Notes: generated by a model from the letters alone, not told the origin. 64,000 nt of DNA from Cheilinus undulatus (GCF_018320785.1 NC_054866.1:14927885-14991884); one strand, 5' to 3'. Counted from the stretch's first letter, positions 45,079 to 57,068 are shown. Translations and numbers: made by a program.

Positions 45079-46868
45079 ATAATATGGACATTTTTTTAAG
45101 CTTTAGAACAATGACATGAGTAGCTTAAGTCACTGGATGATGTAGAATGTATGATGTAGTTTGGATTAACTTCAGCTCTTCTCTGTGATGTGTCTGACTA
45201 GAGGAAGACAGGTACAGGAAGAGAGGCGAGGGCAGTTGTTCACGTATCAATCACTCTCGGATGGTATGAAGTTCAGCTCTTTGATAAACAGATTCCTTAC
45301 TTCAAATCAAGAGGTATGAAGCAGAGGTGGGTGGAGTTAAGCCGGTAAGATTTGAATCTGCAGGCAAATCTGGAGTAATCACGTTACTCCCCTCTTGCTA
45401 GCTCTCACCACCATTCTAACACAAAGACTTCCTCCATCTTACCAATCCTAGCACATGTCCATCACAGTCCAGACAACATTGCTTCCTTTAACAGTTACAG
45501 CTCATGTTCATAATAGGTGGGTACAGTCCACAACAGATGTGGGTTTGAAGCAGACGTTTAGAAAGTTATGGAAAGTTATGGAAAGTTCAGTGATTCTTGT
45601 GTTTGTGTTTACTTTCATTCTTCCTCCTCTGTTCTCAATATGAGCTGCAGGAGCCACATTTGTCAATATTACATAAATAAAAGTGACAAAAGCAAAGCCA
45701 AAAGAGCAAAGAAAGAAATTGAGGAAAAAAGGAAAAAAGATGTGCTAACAAATAAAGAGATAACAAGGGAAATAGGATGCTGCTATAAGATCCTGATCAG
45801 GGCAGTTTTTATGTTTTGCATTCAATCATCACCCTCAAACACAATCAAGAACTTAGACATTTGGATTATTGATGAAAGTCTGCAAAATGAAACTGATTCC
45901 ACTGAAACCACCTGCACCTGCTCATCAACATAAGAACTAAATGTGCCTCATGTCACTCTGAAGATTCTTATGCATTCAATAATTGTGTTTCTAATTTATT
46001 CAGTATTTTTGCACTTCTCCTCTTTCAGGGCACGAAGCAGTGATCCCTGGAGACCAGCACAGATGCAAATCAGCCTTTGGCTGACGTTTCCATGGTAACG
46101 CTCATTGAGTAAAAGTTTAACTCCTGATGTCTGTTTGTGTACAGGAAGAGAAGGCTGGCTAAAAACAACATTAGTGTGTACATCCTCTACTTCTGAACTG
46201 TGCAGAACCTTTATGTACCTCTGCAGTTTTACAGACATGCCCTCAAACTTAAATGACTTGAAAAAGTGCAAAAGAAAAGATTCTGAAGGACAAACATAAC
46301 TTCCTCTTTCATTTATTTATGAATTAAAGCTTTGTTCTCCTTAAAATTTCTGCCTCCATGCTAAAGTAACATTGCTGAATCTCGCTTAGTGCTATGCTCA
46401 TGCTAAATAAATGTTGGGTCTTTGAAAACAAAATAACAAAGAGTATGGTCTGTACTTGCGCTGTTTCCCTATTTGTAAAGTGTCCCGAAGAAAATGTATA
46501 AATAAATTGGTGTTTTAAAACCAAGACTGACTTAGAAGCTGTGTGCCATTTCTCTCTGACACAACCTTTTTGTGTACTTAAGGTCATTTTGGTTTTGATT
46601 TATTTTTTTCATTCATTTTTAAGTATATGTTACTTCCTGTTTTTTTTTTTGTTTTTTTTAAACTGCACTTGAAACTGTCTGCTATACTAGCACTACATGT
46701 ACTGATTGGTCACAATGCATCATGCAATCAAATGTGAGATTTGCAGAAGTCTCAATTAGAACTGACAGATAAACAGAAAAACATGTTGGAGGAAAAGCTA
46801 AAGATAATTATGTTTAACTTAAAAGCACATTTCATGGTAGCCTAAAAAGTCATTTCCCCTTGCCATCA
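45079..46868. other. Non-coding DNA, nothing coding recognised
   Basis: An ORF at 45568-45933 is lysine-rich but has no domain and no splice context. Near 45563-45590, TTATGGAAAG is tandemly repeated. X-box-like site at 46086-46099. Confidence 0.4.
46086..46099 (+). promoter_or_regulatory. RFX X-box motif (strong match)
   Basis: GTTTCCATGGTAAC matches the palindromic RFX consensus at nearly all positions. No promoter or gene is visible beside it. Confidence 0.42.
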
Positions 46869-46985
46869 CCCAAATTCCAAAAAGGTTGGAGCACTGTATA
46901 AAATACAAATAAAACAGAATGCAATGATTTGCAACACCCATGAGCCCATTATTTATTTGCCATAGAACATAAACCACATATCAGA
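46869..46985 (+). repeat. Interspersed repeat end, second copy
   Basis: AAATTCCAAAAAGGTTGGAG, then AAATACAAATAAAACAGAAT and GCAATGATTTGCAA: the order of the common fish repeat also sampled at 44993. Confidence 0.45.
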
Positions 46986-47215
46986 TATTGTAACTAAAAA
47001 AGTAAGCTTTACTAACTTTACTAATGAAGATCTGATGGAAGAGCAATTTGCAACTCATTTGGTTAAATACATTAGGTTAAACATGTTGCTGCCATCAAAC
47101 TCAAAATAAGCTAATATTTGTCTTAAAATGGTAAAATATCTCAACTTGACCATATGATATGTTGTTTATCTTCTGTTGTGAATAAGTTTTAACCCTCAGA
47201 CATCACTTTAATTCA

Positions 47216-47269
47216 CTACCCTTTTGAGTCTAAAGGACAAAAATGTCCACTTCCAAAAAACTGCTATAT
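47216..47269 (+). repeat. Direct repeat unit 1 with GGACAAAAATGTCC palindrome
   Basis: ACCCTTTTGAGTC, then GGACAAAAATGTCCACTTCC and AAAAAACTGC. Nearly identical to 47571-47625, about 355 bp away. Possibly the ends or subunits of one unnamed repeat. Confidence 0.6.
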
Positions 47270-47570
47270 AAACTTTACAAATTAATATTTTTTATGATTT
47301 TTTGGCATATATCTCTTAAACAACTTCAGCTGTGCTCAAAACCACCAAACATTTAATCACTTTGAGGACTTTAACCCTTTAGATGCCAGTTTGATTACTT
47401 AAAGTCAATGTTGTTTTTTAATGGAAAAAAAAAAAGCGTAAACTTCCTTAAACCACATGTTAGATGGTCTGGGCATTATTTTTAAATCCAGCTTGGATAT
47501 GTCAACACTTGGCCAAATTATTGACTTTGATGCATTATTATTTTTTGTTTAGAATCACATTTAAAATTCC

Positions 47571-47625
47571 CTACCCTTTTGAGTCATTACGGACAAAAAT
47601 GTCCACTTCCAAAAACTGCAATAAA
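47571..47625 (+). repeat. Direct repeat unit 2 with GGACAAAAATGTCC palindrome
   Basis: CTACCCTTTTGAGTC, then GGACAAAAATGTCCACTTCC and AAAAACTGCA; partner of 47216-47269. Confidence 0.6.
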
Positions 47626-49085
47626 AATAGCATACATTTGAAAGGGGCAGAGTCTCTCACAAGTAAAGATGTGCAGAGATCACCAACAATACACATGCTG
47701 CAGCGTATAACACGTCAACACCAGCACTTAGCTTCATGTTAGTCCCAGTCCGCATCCCGATCGTGGAAATAAATATTTTCAATACCACTAAGAGAGACAA
47801 GCTTCTGGTACTTACCTGAAATGCCCCAGCAGGTCAAGGGCAGGGCAGGGGATTTAAGGATTCTTTAGCCTGGATAACTATTGTTTTTTAAAAAGAGCTT
47901 TTTCTACTTAGCCCCTCTGGCCATGAAATGAACTGCAGGTACATTTTTGACGACATCTCAACTTAATGTAGGAAGTCTAATGATACAAAAAAAGGAGAGG
48001 GTGAGTCAAAAGGAAGCAGAGCGGGTTTATGTGACTCATTTGAGGAATATCTTATGTTTTTGAGGCCTAAGGCTGAACAAAAGCCCCACAGGAAGACACT
48101 AATGACAAACATCCTGTTTGATGGTGAAGACGCCACTAAATGAATCACATCTGCTCCTTATTGTCACCCTGCTAACCCTCTTACTCGTCCTTTTTCCTGA
48201 GAAAAACTCTTCAGTCGTGTGTCCTGTAATCTCTTTCTCACAGTCACACAGCTGCTGGTTCACCAATAAAAGAGGACAAAGCAGCGTGTACTCAGTTATC
48301 AGTCTTCCTCCAGGAGACACAGCAGTGTTTCTTCTTTAACTTCCTTGTACATAATAAATGAATTCTTCACAGTGTGGTTGTTTTTTTTTGCATTAACAAT
48401 TTAACAAGATATTTATGTAGGGCAGGAAATATGATTTTAAACACTGCAACAAGCACAAGATGATGACAATGTCCAGACAAAAGCCAAGAAAAGATAATTT
48501 TTTTCTCTAAACCATTTAGGAACCTGAGCATGTTATTTACAGTTACTAGACTATTCAATGGCCTATGAAGTTCATATTTTCAATTACACTTTCACTACTT
48601 TGTTTTACACCTACTGGACCAACTTTACAAACTAGCACCCACACCTGTAAAGCTCAGTACCAAGACCTGCCCTGCTACCTGCAATTATCCCTGAGCTGGC
48701 CCGCATACAGGAAGAGATGGATCCCTGAAAGGCCTAGTAATGGTCTTCCCAGTCAGGTCAGGCCTGTGCCAGGCCCATGGTCCAACTATCCGGGATCCTC
48801 CTTTCCAGAAGATATTTAATAGCATTAGCACATGCACTTTGGATCCTCAGCATTTGTTAATTTTCATCTCCTGTGCAGCATTCAGATTTGGAGTGGATGA
48901 AAGGAAACTGCTGCAGGTTTTAACATGGCTATGTCCACTGACATTACTGTCTTAGACCAGTAGGCCCACCAAAAAAGGTTCACTGAGGGTGAAATTGGGT
49001 TTCTTCTATTGAAACAAACCCTCTTTTTCTTTTGTTGAAAGAAAGAAACTCATCCAAGCAACATTTTTGACTGTAATGAATATGA
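47626..49085. other. Non-coding DNA, nothing recognised
   Basis: Short ORFs on both strands with no domains; no repeat family assigned. Confidence 0.4.
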
Positions 49086-49645
49086 TGTTTTTTAGATGCA
49101 TACCTCATCTTCTCTGAAAATGTTGGACTCAGTCTACCATGCAGCCCTGCAATTTATCACTGGTCTGAGTTTTCGGACCCACCATTGGGTTTTATATGAG
49201 AAACTTGGTTAGTCGTCCTTATATAATAGAAGGATGGAACAGTGGTATATCTTTCTTTATAAGGCTATTTTACATGAATTACCTTCTTATCTCTGTTCTT
49301 TACTGACTCCAAAAGCCATCAGTAGCTGTAATCTTCGGTCACATGGATTCATCATGTATGAGATTCCTCGCACTCCCTCTGTCTTTGGTCAAAGAGCTTT
49401 TAATGTTTTTGCTTTATTGTCTTGGTCTGAGCTACAGGGTCATCTTAAACTTGAGCGCTGTATAAGTATAGGAGATTTTAAAACTAGATTTAGGGAACTA
49501 TGTGGTGAGGCCAGGGGTACATATTTTTGCGAGAAAAGCCTGAAAAAACATAGCTACAATAATGCTCAGAGTGATTGGAATTTTAGAGATCAGAGCATGA
49601 CTTTAGAAGTCTGGCTCAGTTCAGTCATAAGAGTCTTTTGACTCC
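49086..49645 (+). mobile_element. LINE ORF2 C-terminal fragment (L2/Rex1-like)
   Basis: Encodes a broken but readable C-terminal tail. LDSVYHAALQFITG near 49125 and a THHWVLYEKLG box near 49180 come first. After a stop, the frame of 49234 gives WYIFLYKAILHELPSYLCSL, a VFGQRAFNV segment, SWSELQGHLKL and a final GDFKTRF. This order is characteristic of the end of L2/CR1/Rex1-type ORF2 proteins. Confidence 0.75.
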
Positions 49646-51277
49646 CATACTGCTCTTCATTTGATACCATTTTGGTGTTTCATATCCTTGAATCAACAAA
49701 AAAATATAAAAAAGAAAACATCTCTCACATGAAACCTGCATCTTGGTATGACGTGGCTTAATTTACATTTTTGTTTGCATATTAGCAAGTAAGGGCTCTC
49801 AGACTGGCTGCATTATCACAGCATCTCACAGACTAAATATGCACATCTCCCAGCAGAGAATCTAGAGATTAGAGGGCTGGCTTATTTTTTCCAGGAGATG
49901 CAAGAATTTCTCAGCCAAAATAGACAGGCAAGTGATGACTAGAAAACCATATTAACCTTATTTTTGAAGATTTATATACTCGCATCAGCAGAATATGCTT
50001 ACAATGTGTCTCATGAACCAGATGAAGGCCACAAGCTGCAAGTGATCCGGTGTAATAAAGTCGTTCTATAAACTTCAACCATTGATGAAGCGTTCTTTTT
50101 CCACATCAGCAGAGTATGTCAAAGGCATGATAAACAAAATACGAGTACACTACCACTTTGTGATTTTCAAAGTAAAAGCCCTGTTTACCATTCCTTCTGT
50201 CCTCTTGGACAGAGTGCTTTTATGCTAAATTTTTCCCACTCAGTTTGGCTAGACAATGGATCAAGTCATTTGTAGGAAAATGTATTGAGGTAAAAATGAA
50301 GACAGGGACAGGCAGCAACACACAGCATGCACTTGTGACGGTTGAAAGCCATGATGGTGGGTGTCAAAGACAACACGCGTGGCAGCTGCATGCATCAGAA
50401 CTTGCAGCCAGTCTAAAACGAGCATCACAGAAAGAGCCAGCTCCTAAAACCAGCTCATCTAAAAACCACAAATGATTCCCTTGTAACTTGACATTCTGAC
50501 TAGAGTTGCCATTTTCGTTCAACCAGCACCCAAAAGGATTTATTTGCCAAACAGTGACTTACCATGTCCTTTAAAAGCATGTTTATGGCAAAATGAGGGT
50601 AAAAAGCTTCTACAGAGCCACGGCTAGCCTCTAGCTCATGGCTAATTCTTATTGCTAATTATTATAGCATGAAGGCACAACAGAATCAGAGAGCCAAAGC
50701 ATGCTGTTTGAACAAGAGACAGTCAAGTTCCCATTGACAGGTTACTGGGGACATGTCTACAACATCTGGGATGCCTCATGACCTCCCATCATGCATGTGT
50801 GATTTTTTTTTTTCTGCCTCAAATTTTTTTTTTGTTATGTCAGTCACACTGACCAATGAGAGCACAGAGTGCTTTGCATGTAAAAGTCTACATATAACAA
50901 CATGTGAGGATATGGTTTATACATTAAAGCCAAAGACTACATGTAATTTGTAATTATTAGGTACTGATAATAAAAGAGAGGAATAGAACGTATAGGTCAT
51001 ACCATTAAGAGACTTTGCATGATTATTATGCCATTCAACAAGCTCCTGGTGGGTTTCAGCTTTATTGTTGTTCTTCTTATGTGTTGTATGTGTAAATAAA
51101 ACATGTATGTATTAGTTGAAACAGTGAAAAAATACTTGATCTGCAAGTGCAGTTTATATAAAGCAGCACAGTAAAGATACAGTCTGTGTTTTCTCTCAGG
51201 CTTTTATTGTTGGCCCAGCCTGCTATTGCTGTGAGAATGAGAGCCTGCAGCCTTGCTGATATCCTGTGTTTGCATGT
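49646..51277. other. Non-coding DNA, nothing recognised
   Basis: An ORF at 50245-50475 lacks domains. T tracts at 50802-50812 and 50825-50833. No named repeat. Confidence 0.4.
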
Positions 51278-51278
51278 T

Positions 51279-51292
51279 AGAGAGAGAGAGAG

Positions 51293-51330
<38 letters not shown>

Positions 51331-51339
51331 GGGGGGGGG
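51279..51339 (+). repeat. Compound microsatellite (AG)n(TG)n(G)n
   Basis: (AG)n at 51279-51296, (TG)n at about 51297-51327, then a 12-base G run to 51339. Likely polymorphic; the G run could form quadruplex-like structure. Confidence 0.95.
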
Positions 51340-51639
51340 TCACTTGACCCAGCCGGGCGGGGTCGAGTGACGAAGCAGAGAAAACACAAAAGAGCTTTGC
51401 TTTAAAGGAAAACCTAAAACCCTCTCCTTGGTCTCTTTGTCAGGTTTGTATCTTTACAGAGATGAAATATTAGAAGATGGAATGATTAAAAACCATCACC
51501 TCTGTTAAACCCTCTTAGGACCCCACAGGCTGAGTTTGTATGTCTTAAACTAAAACATAAATCCTAGCATGCTTAATTCTGTGTCTGTGTAAGAAATGGA
51601 GAGCTGGTCGGGTTTAACTGAGGACATTAACCAAAAATA

Positions 51640-51790
51640 TCCTTCTCTTATCCTTCCTCTTAAAAGTAATAGGAAAAGAGTCACAAGACTGCCCTCCACT
51701 GGTGAAACATTGTAGAACAACATTTAAGGAAGAGAGGGCTGCAACAGGTCATTTGTTTTATTCTGCAAGACGCCGTCATATGTGAAGCTC
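51640..51790 (+). repeat. Dispersed repeat carrying a CTCF-like box, copy 1
   Basis: Shares CCACTGGTGAAACAT, GGAAGAGAGGGCTGCAACAG and a following TCATTTGTTTTATT phrase with 54830-54985. The minus strand at 51688-51702 reads CCAGTGGAGGGCAGT, one mismatch from the CTCF core. Confidence 0.5.
51688..51702 (-). promoter_or_regulatory. CTCF-like core motif
   Basis: CCAGTGGAGGGCAGT on the minus strand compares with CCASYAGRKGGCRSY; only the sixth base departs. It lies inside a dispersed repeat. Confidence 0.35.
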
Positions 51791-52320
51791 TGAAATCTCA
51801 ATCATAGTTTGGCTTTTATTTTGGACAATATAAGAAAAAATACACTGATAAGAAAAATCAATAGCATATTATACAGGAAGAGGCAGAAAACTTGGAAAGC
51901 TTATTTGAAGCCTCTGCCTAAATAATGTTAAACTATGTTGTTTTCGTCAGGCTCACATTACAATACGTATCCCAATAGGCTTTGATTCTGGATAGTAACA
52001 CACAGAATTAAATGAAGTCATCTGTTCTTGACCTTCGAGAATAATGGTTAAGGCATACTTTTAAGGTTCCTACACTTTAAAACACCAATTAGCCTGGTGT
52101 CATAAGTAGATCAAGATTGGTGTTGCTTCAGTATTTTACCTTGTTTATTACAATTGCTTACGTATTGGATGACTCTCATCCATTTCCCAGCTGTCCGGTG
52201 TTTGAAGTAACCTGATATAATCCTGCATATTTTCTTTCTGTCTTGCTGGCAGTAGATAAACTTTCTTATTCACATTACCAGTAGTCTTGTTGATCATAGG
52301 GATGTGCTACATCATGCAGT
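51791..52320. other. Non-coding DNA, nothing recognised
   Basis: AT-rich sequence without coding or repeat features that could be named. Confidence 0.4.
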
Positions 52321-52327
52321 TTGGTAT

Positions 52328-52343
52328 CTGCTGCCACCTAGTG
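52328..52343 (-). promoter_or_regulatory. CTCF-like core motif (strong)
   Basis: The minus strand reads CACTAGGTGGCAGCAG, agreeing with the CTCF core (CA-S-YAGRKGGCRSY) at all key G and C positions. Followed on the plus strand by poly-T. Confidence 0.45.
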
Positions 52344-53284
52344 TTTTTTTTTTTCTTTTGTAAAATTGCACCATGAGGGATGTATATTTTTAAACTGCAG
52401 TTATATCTTCTGCTGCTATTCATTCTGTAACATCTATATTGATGCGTGCATCAGCAAGGAGCATGTGACAAATAGGGTAGGGTATTGTTTGGGTTCTTCT
52501 GATATTGGTGCTAAATCAAAACTTTTAAAAGTTAACAATGCCTAAACGATGCCTGTATAGATACTTTTAAGAGAAAAAAAAAGTGTTTTCAAAGTTAGCA
52601 GCTGAATAAAAGCTGTCTTGGTATTGTACATTGTTCAGAACTAAGATACCAAGAACATATAAGTAAAGGAAACAGGTGTAACTTTTTCACATAATGTATT
52701 TTGTGTCTTCCCTTTGGAGTGGTGGGGGATCTTGATGAGATGGTGAGGCACCAAAATAGAACACCGAAATCTTGCTTATAATTTGGGCAGTAGGTATCGG
52801 ATGTGTTGGCACAGGTACTTTGTTTGCACCAGACTTCACTACTCACCCCTTGAGATGAATATCAATTTTATTAGTGCAGACCTAACAGATAAATATAATT
52901 TATGCACATAACATAAAGGACTTCAGATAAACCATAATACACAGATAACAATATAACTTACAATTGTAAATTAAAGTGTTAATGAAAAGAACATTTCAGA
53001 TGATGACCTTTAATGCCTCTAACAGGATCATCTTTTAACTTTTTGTCACATGAACACATGAACACCATTTTTTAAAATTTACGTCACACACATATGTGAA
53101 ATGATTCATACTCTGCTGCTGAACTGCTGCTATACACGCACTGATGCTGAAGGTTGAAAGTAAAGTGTTTGGCTGTGTTTTACCCAAGTTTGCAGTGTCA
53201 GACTCTGCAGAAAGGCTTTTTAAGATAGGCTGTGCTGACTGAAACCACAGCAGAGGCTGGCTCTTGGATGGATTTTGGATTTTT
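52344..53284. other. Non-coding DNA, nothing recognised
   Basis: Short ORFs only; no family assigned. Confidence 0.4.
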
Positions 53285-53562
53285 CAAACAATAAAGAACT
53301 TAGACACTCTAAGTTCTTTTATGAGTGGTCTGAAAACACTGCTTTTCTCTGATGCCTTTGACTGTTAAATAAAGTACAATATATTAGCATTTTTTCTGTG
53401 TACACATGAGTACAGATGACTTGCACTGTACATATGTGTGTGTGGGTGGGGGGGCAGTTTGCTTGAATCGCTTTTTCTGTTTGTTTTTAATCTTCTGCAA
53501 AGCACATTGAGTTTACACCTGTATGACATGTGCTAATTAAGTTGAATTGAATTGAATTTTTA
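53285..53562 (+). mobile_element. L2-like LINE 3' tail
   Basis: Contains TCTGATGCCTTTGACTGTTA, a CACTGTACATATG-like centre and the typical 3' end AAAGCACATTGAGTTTACAC, then GTGCTAATTAAGTTGAATTG, ending in GAATT repeats. This is the conserved tail of L2-type fish LINEs; the coding region is missing. Confidence 0.65.
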
Positions 53563-54829
53563 CATGGCTCTGCGTTTTGTGTTTATCTTTCTAACATTAG
53601 CAGTTGAAGACGGTTCAGGTAGATGTTTTTGAGCAGCTGCTCAAAGAGGAGACAAAGGAGCAGTGTCTGCCTCTTTAGTGGACGTCTGCTTTCTGTCAGT
53701 TTGTCCCTGCTGCACTGAAGTAACATCAGCTTATTCAGGAACTAAAAAAGCTTTGCTGTAACATCCTCCCTGGCCTGAGCCTACATGAAAGACATAGGCT
53801 CAGAGGAGGTGTTTATAGAGCAAGTACAAGAAACGATATGTAACTTCACCACCTAAAAATAGTAGTCTAAGATTTGATCTAACAGACCGCTCACTCTCAG
53901 GGACAATGGCACCTACCCATTTTTACAGAGTCACCTGCTTATTGCATCAACCTGAAAAAAACTATCTCACCTCCAACATAGTAGTGTAGCTGCAGACTAA
54001 AGATGAAATGGCACCACATTTGAATCAAGATACACATACTTCACAAGCAAACATTTGGCAACCAACAGGCTTTAGGCGCTTGCAGGGTCAAATCAATACA
54101 CATGTTAATATCACTGTGTCTTGTCGATCCACATGGTTCTTTAGCTTTTCACATCTTGCCAGCTTCATCACCCTCTGTCAACAAATGCACATTGTACACT
54201 GCTTTCCACATTATAATGCAAATGACATTTTTCTTTTATTTTCCTAAGTATTAATGCAGATGACAGTCAGAACATTTTTCAAGTCATCAGCTGTTAGAGC
54301 ATAATTCAAATGTTTTTGAAAAAACTTCATAATAATATCATATATCATATGATATATATCATAATGATAACCATTATTTAAAAAAAAAAACCCTCAAGAT
54401 TCACTGTTCTACATTATTAATTATTACATTATTAGAATAATCTTTGGCACTGTTTGATTCTTTCATTTGTTAAAAAAAAAGCTTTCAAAAACTATACAAC
54501 TGTTTCAAAAGATGGGTTCTAAGGAGATAAATAAATATCAAAGATCAAAATTGAACACTTCACACCTTTTTATACGGTTCAATTTGGATATTTTGTTTAT
54601 GATTGTTTGGATTTTTTCAGACAAGTTCCCAAAGTTCACTGACAAGGACTTTTATTTTTGGTTGTGGTAACATTGTGCTTTATCATATAATGTTTGAATA
54701 TCTTGTATTATGACAGCCCTACTCTGTTGTGTGCCCATGTAACAAAAAGAGGTATGTAAATTATTAGTAACTGGGCTTCTGCCTTACTTTTGTATTCTTT
54801 TTTTTATGAAGGCTGTTTTTAGGATGACC
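53563..54829. other. Non-coding AT-rich DNA
   Basis: An AT palindrome (ATATCATATGATAT) lies near 54340-54353, and poly-A at 54380-54389. No gene recognised. Confidence 0.4.
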
Positions 54830-54985
54830 TGATAACTGTGACTATTTCCTATGCTTCCAAATGTGAGCAGGAAGGGCTTCAACAGCTCCCCCACTGGTGA
54901 AACATCATAGGACAAAAAAGAGGAAACAAAGGCTTGAATCAGTTCATTTATTTTTTCGAAACACTAAAAGACTCTGTCTTAAATT
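54830..54985 (+). repeat. Dispersed repeat related to 51640-51790, copy 2
   Basis: Carries CCCCCACTGGTGAAACATCA, GGCTTGAATCAGTTCATTTA and a final AAAGACTCTGTC phrase paralleling copy 1. Its CTCF-like box is degraded (AGCTCCCCCACTGG). Confidence 0.45.
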
Positions 54986-55538
54986 AAGCCATACGGTGAA
55001 ACACAAACAGTATTTACAGTGCATTGCTTTCATCAAGTAAACCTACATCACCGACTGTGTACGACCAGTGTCCGTCATGAACACGTTTGAGCTCAGACAA
55101 TCTTTCAAGTGGGTTCCAGGTACATTTTAATGCTCCACACCATGCAGGATGGAAAGAGCGAGTCAAGTTCAGTTCAAACAAACAGCCAAAGAGCCACCTG
55201 CAAGGCATCAGCACAAGCTGTGGTTCAGCTCTCAATGTAGTGTCAGGAAGGGTTCATCCAGGGACGGGTCACCATCAGATGAGATAAAGTCGTATTTAGA
55301 ATATAAAATAACACAGTTTTCTTTTCTGTTATGTCTTACGTTAGGTTTGAAATACATGTGGATATTGTTTAAATCTATGAATAAATCAAACTGTTCCAGC
55401 ATAAAGCTTTGGGGTGATTTCTCTTTGTGGTGTACAGTGTTTTATCCTCATTTTTCCTCCTCTATTACTTTTTTGTTTGTGTGGGCCTGAATGTTGCATA
55501 CTTGATTTAATAAGATGTCAACCACTGAGTGATTTACT
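54986..55538. other. Non-coding DNA, nothing recognised
   Basis: Overlapping ORFs on both strands at 55014-55490 lack domains. Confidence 0.4.
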
Positions 55539-55593
55539 CCAGCCCCCCCACGACTCCTAACGGGTTAAACGGTATAGAAAATGGATGGATGGA
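55539..55593 (+). mobile_element. 5'-truncated LINE tail ending in ATGG repeats
   Basis: CCAGCCCCCCCACGACTCCT, then ACGGGTTAAACGGTATAGAA and ATGGATGGATGG. This is the extreme 3' end of the fish Rex3/RTE-like family (GATG-type tail). Confidence 0.7.
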
Positions 55594-55683
55594 AAATTAT
55601 TGATGGCAATGGCTCTTTTGCCAACTTAAGTCCAATTCTTGCTCTTATACTTTAACCATATCTAAAAGACATTTATATGAAGG

Positions 55684-56370
55684 GCAGGGGCAGTTTAAGT
55701 AATTTGGCACCACCAGGCAAGGAGCAGTATGAGGCCCTTCCCCAATTTTTTAAAAACGGGCATGCCGAGTGAAAAAAAACTAAAGCATCTTTAGTCAGAG
55801 AACCAGAGGACATACCCAAATCTAAATTAGAAAACAAAAAACAAAAAAACAAACAAACAAACAAAAAACAAATACCCAAAAGTAATTGCTCACTTCCTCT
55901 TGGAAGAGCATCATTAGTCAAACTGACCACATCTTAATAAAATAAAAATGTCGCTAGGAAGAGTGTATTGCTTATAAAACTGTTGGATAGATATGCTCAC
56001 TATTGGTGCAAATATCCACAATTGCCACAGATCATACATTATTATTTTTGCATGCCAGTTTACCACTCAGTAATGCACCAATGTATTGCTGCAACATGTC
56101 AGTAGGGATCTACCTTGCTATATTTTGCATCATATGAAGACATTTTGAGGCCTTTTGAAGGACTTGGACCTTGCTGTTTTGGCCATGGGTCCTCCTCTGG
56201 GATACTGTTGGATAATGATAATCAATTTAGATGTAATTTTAATCATATCCAGCCCCTTATTTACATTCAAAATAGATGCCTTAATAAATGAATGCACTTT
56301 TAGATAGCATATATTTGATGCACACCTGTGATGACTATGTCTTAGGCCCACTGAAGCAGGAGGCCCCAGT
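55684..56370 (+). repeat. Possible hAT-like element remnant
   Basis: Begins CAGGGGCAGTTTAAGTAATT then GAGGCCC; near the right side TTAGGCCCACTGAAGCAGG appears. Similar opposed GGCCC-bearing ends occur in a common fish non-autonomous family. No target duplication identified; internal (A)nC runs at 55830-55870. Confidence 0.3.
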
Positions 56371-56509
56371 GCAAAGGTAATAGATGATTCGGGTAAATGT
56401 TGGACTGTTTGACCATCTTTGACATGAGGACGCCCTCTGAGCCTCCCTCCTGGAGCTGCTCATCTTTTCTCTTCTTTTAAAGATAAAACACAGTTTTTGT
56501 GGGCGGAGT

Positions 56510-57055
56510 TCAGCCTGAATCATCTCCGCTGTTCTCGGAGCTTCCCTTCACGTTCTCCTCCTGCTCCTCCGCTGTTCCGCTGTCCGTCTCCTCCTCTATG
56601 GCGAAGCGCGTGTCCGCGGACGAGCACAGGGAGCTGATGCTGCTCTGCTCCGTGCACAGCGCGCACGCTAGCGGGTTGGGCAGCGTACCCTCGTTGTGAA
56701 GGTATCCAAAGTGGTTACTGTGGTTACCGCAGAAAGGCAGGGACACCTGCACCGAGCGAAGTCCCGACACAGCAGCGGGAAAGGTGAGGCTGTGTTTCCT
56801 GGGCAGCGCGCCCCACTCCCGCTGCTCCTCCTCGTGCACAAGATGAGTGAAGATGTTGATTCTCCTTTTCTCCCTTCTTTTGGAGCGAAAGTAGCCCAGC
56901 ATTATACCACAGAGGAAGACTCCGTAGAAAGACATGACTATTAATATGTACAGGTAGGCGTTCCCACCGTTTTTGTCCACCTGGGAGCTCGCGCTGCTCT
57001 CTGTTAACAGGAAGAGGCGTTCAGGTAAAGCTGTGGAGTTTTCCAGGTGCTCCAT
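56510..57055 (-). CDS. kcne4: Potassium voltage-gated channel subfamily E member 4 (KCNE4/MiRP3)
   Basis: Single-pass membrane beta subunit that associates with voltage-gated potassium channels (in mammals KCNQ1 and Kv1 types) and usually dampens their current at the plasma membrane. The chosen ATG (57053-57055) gives 181 residues; mammalian KCNE4 has about 170 in its short form. Visible parts: extracellular N-terminus with an N-glycosylation site NST (6-8); transmembrane helix about 34-56 (YLYILIVMSFYGVFLCGIML); basic stop-transfer RSKRREKRR (57-65), nearly as in mammals; conserved VSGLRSVQV (96-104); Cys-containing CALC box (131-134) followed by a Ser-rich stretch; acidic Glu/Ser-rich C-terminus (154-181). 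The ATG has a strong context (A at -3, G at +4). The coding region is one exon, as in the family. It is GC-richer than its surroundings. Neighbouring DNA shows no other gene. Identification is firm; start choice moderately so (see upstream exon). Confidence 0.95.
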   Translation of the reverse strand: MEHLENSTALPERLFLLTESSASSQVDKNGGNAYLYILIVMSFYGVFLCGIMLGYFRSKRREKRRINIFTHLVHEEEQREWGALPRKHSLTFPAAVSGLRSVQVSLPFCGNHSNHFGYLHNEGTLPNPLACALCTEQSSISSLCSSADTRFAIEEETDSGTAEEQEENVKGSSENSGDDSG

Positions 57056-57068
57056 TTTTTCAGGGCAG

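Noticed and set aside
45568..45933. Lysine-rich ORF
   Set aside because: No family resemblance and composition like translated AT-rich non-coding DNA. No splice sites supporting an exon.
51077..51389. Histidine/serine-rich ORFs over the microsatellite
   Set aside because: They are translations of (AG)n(TG)n and poly-G, not genes.
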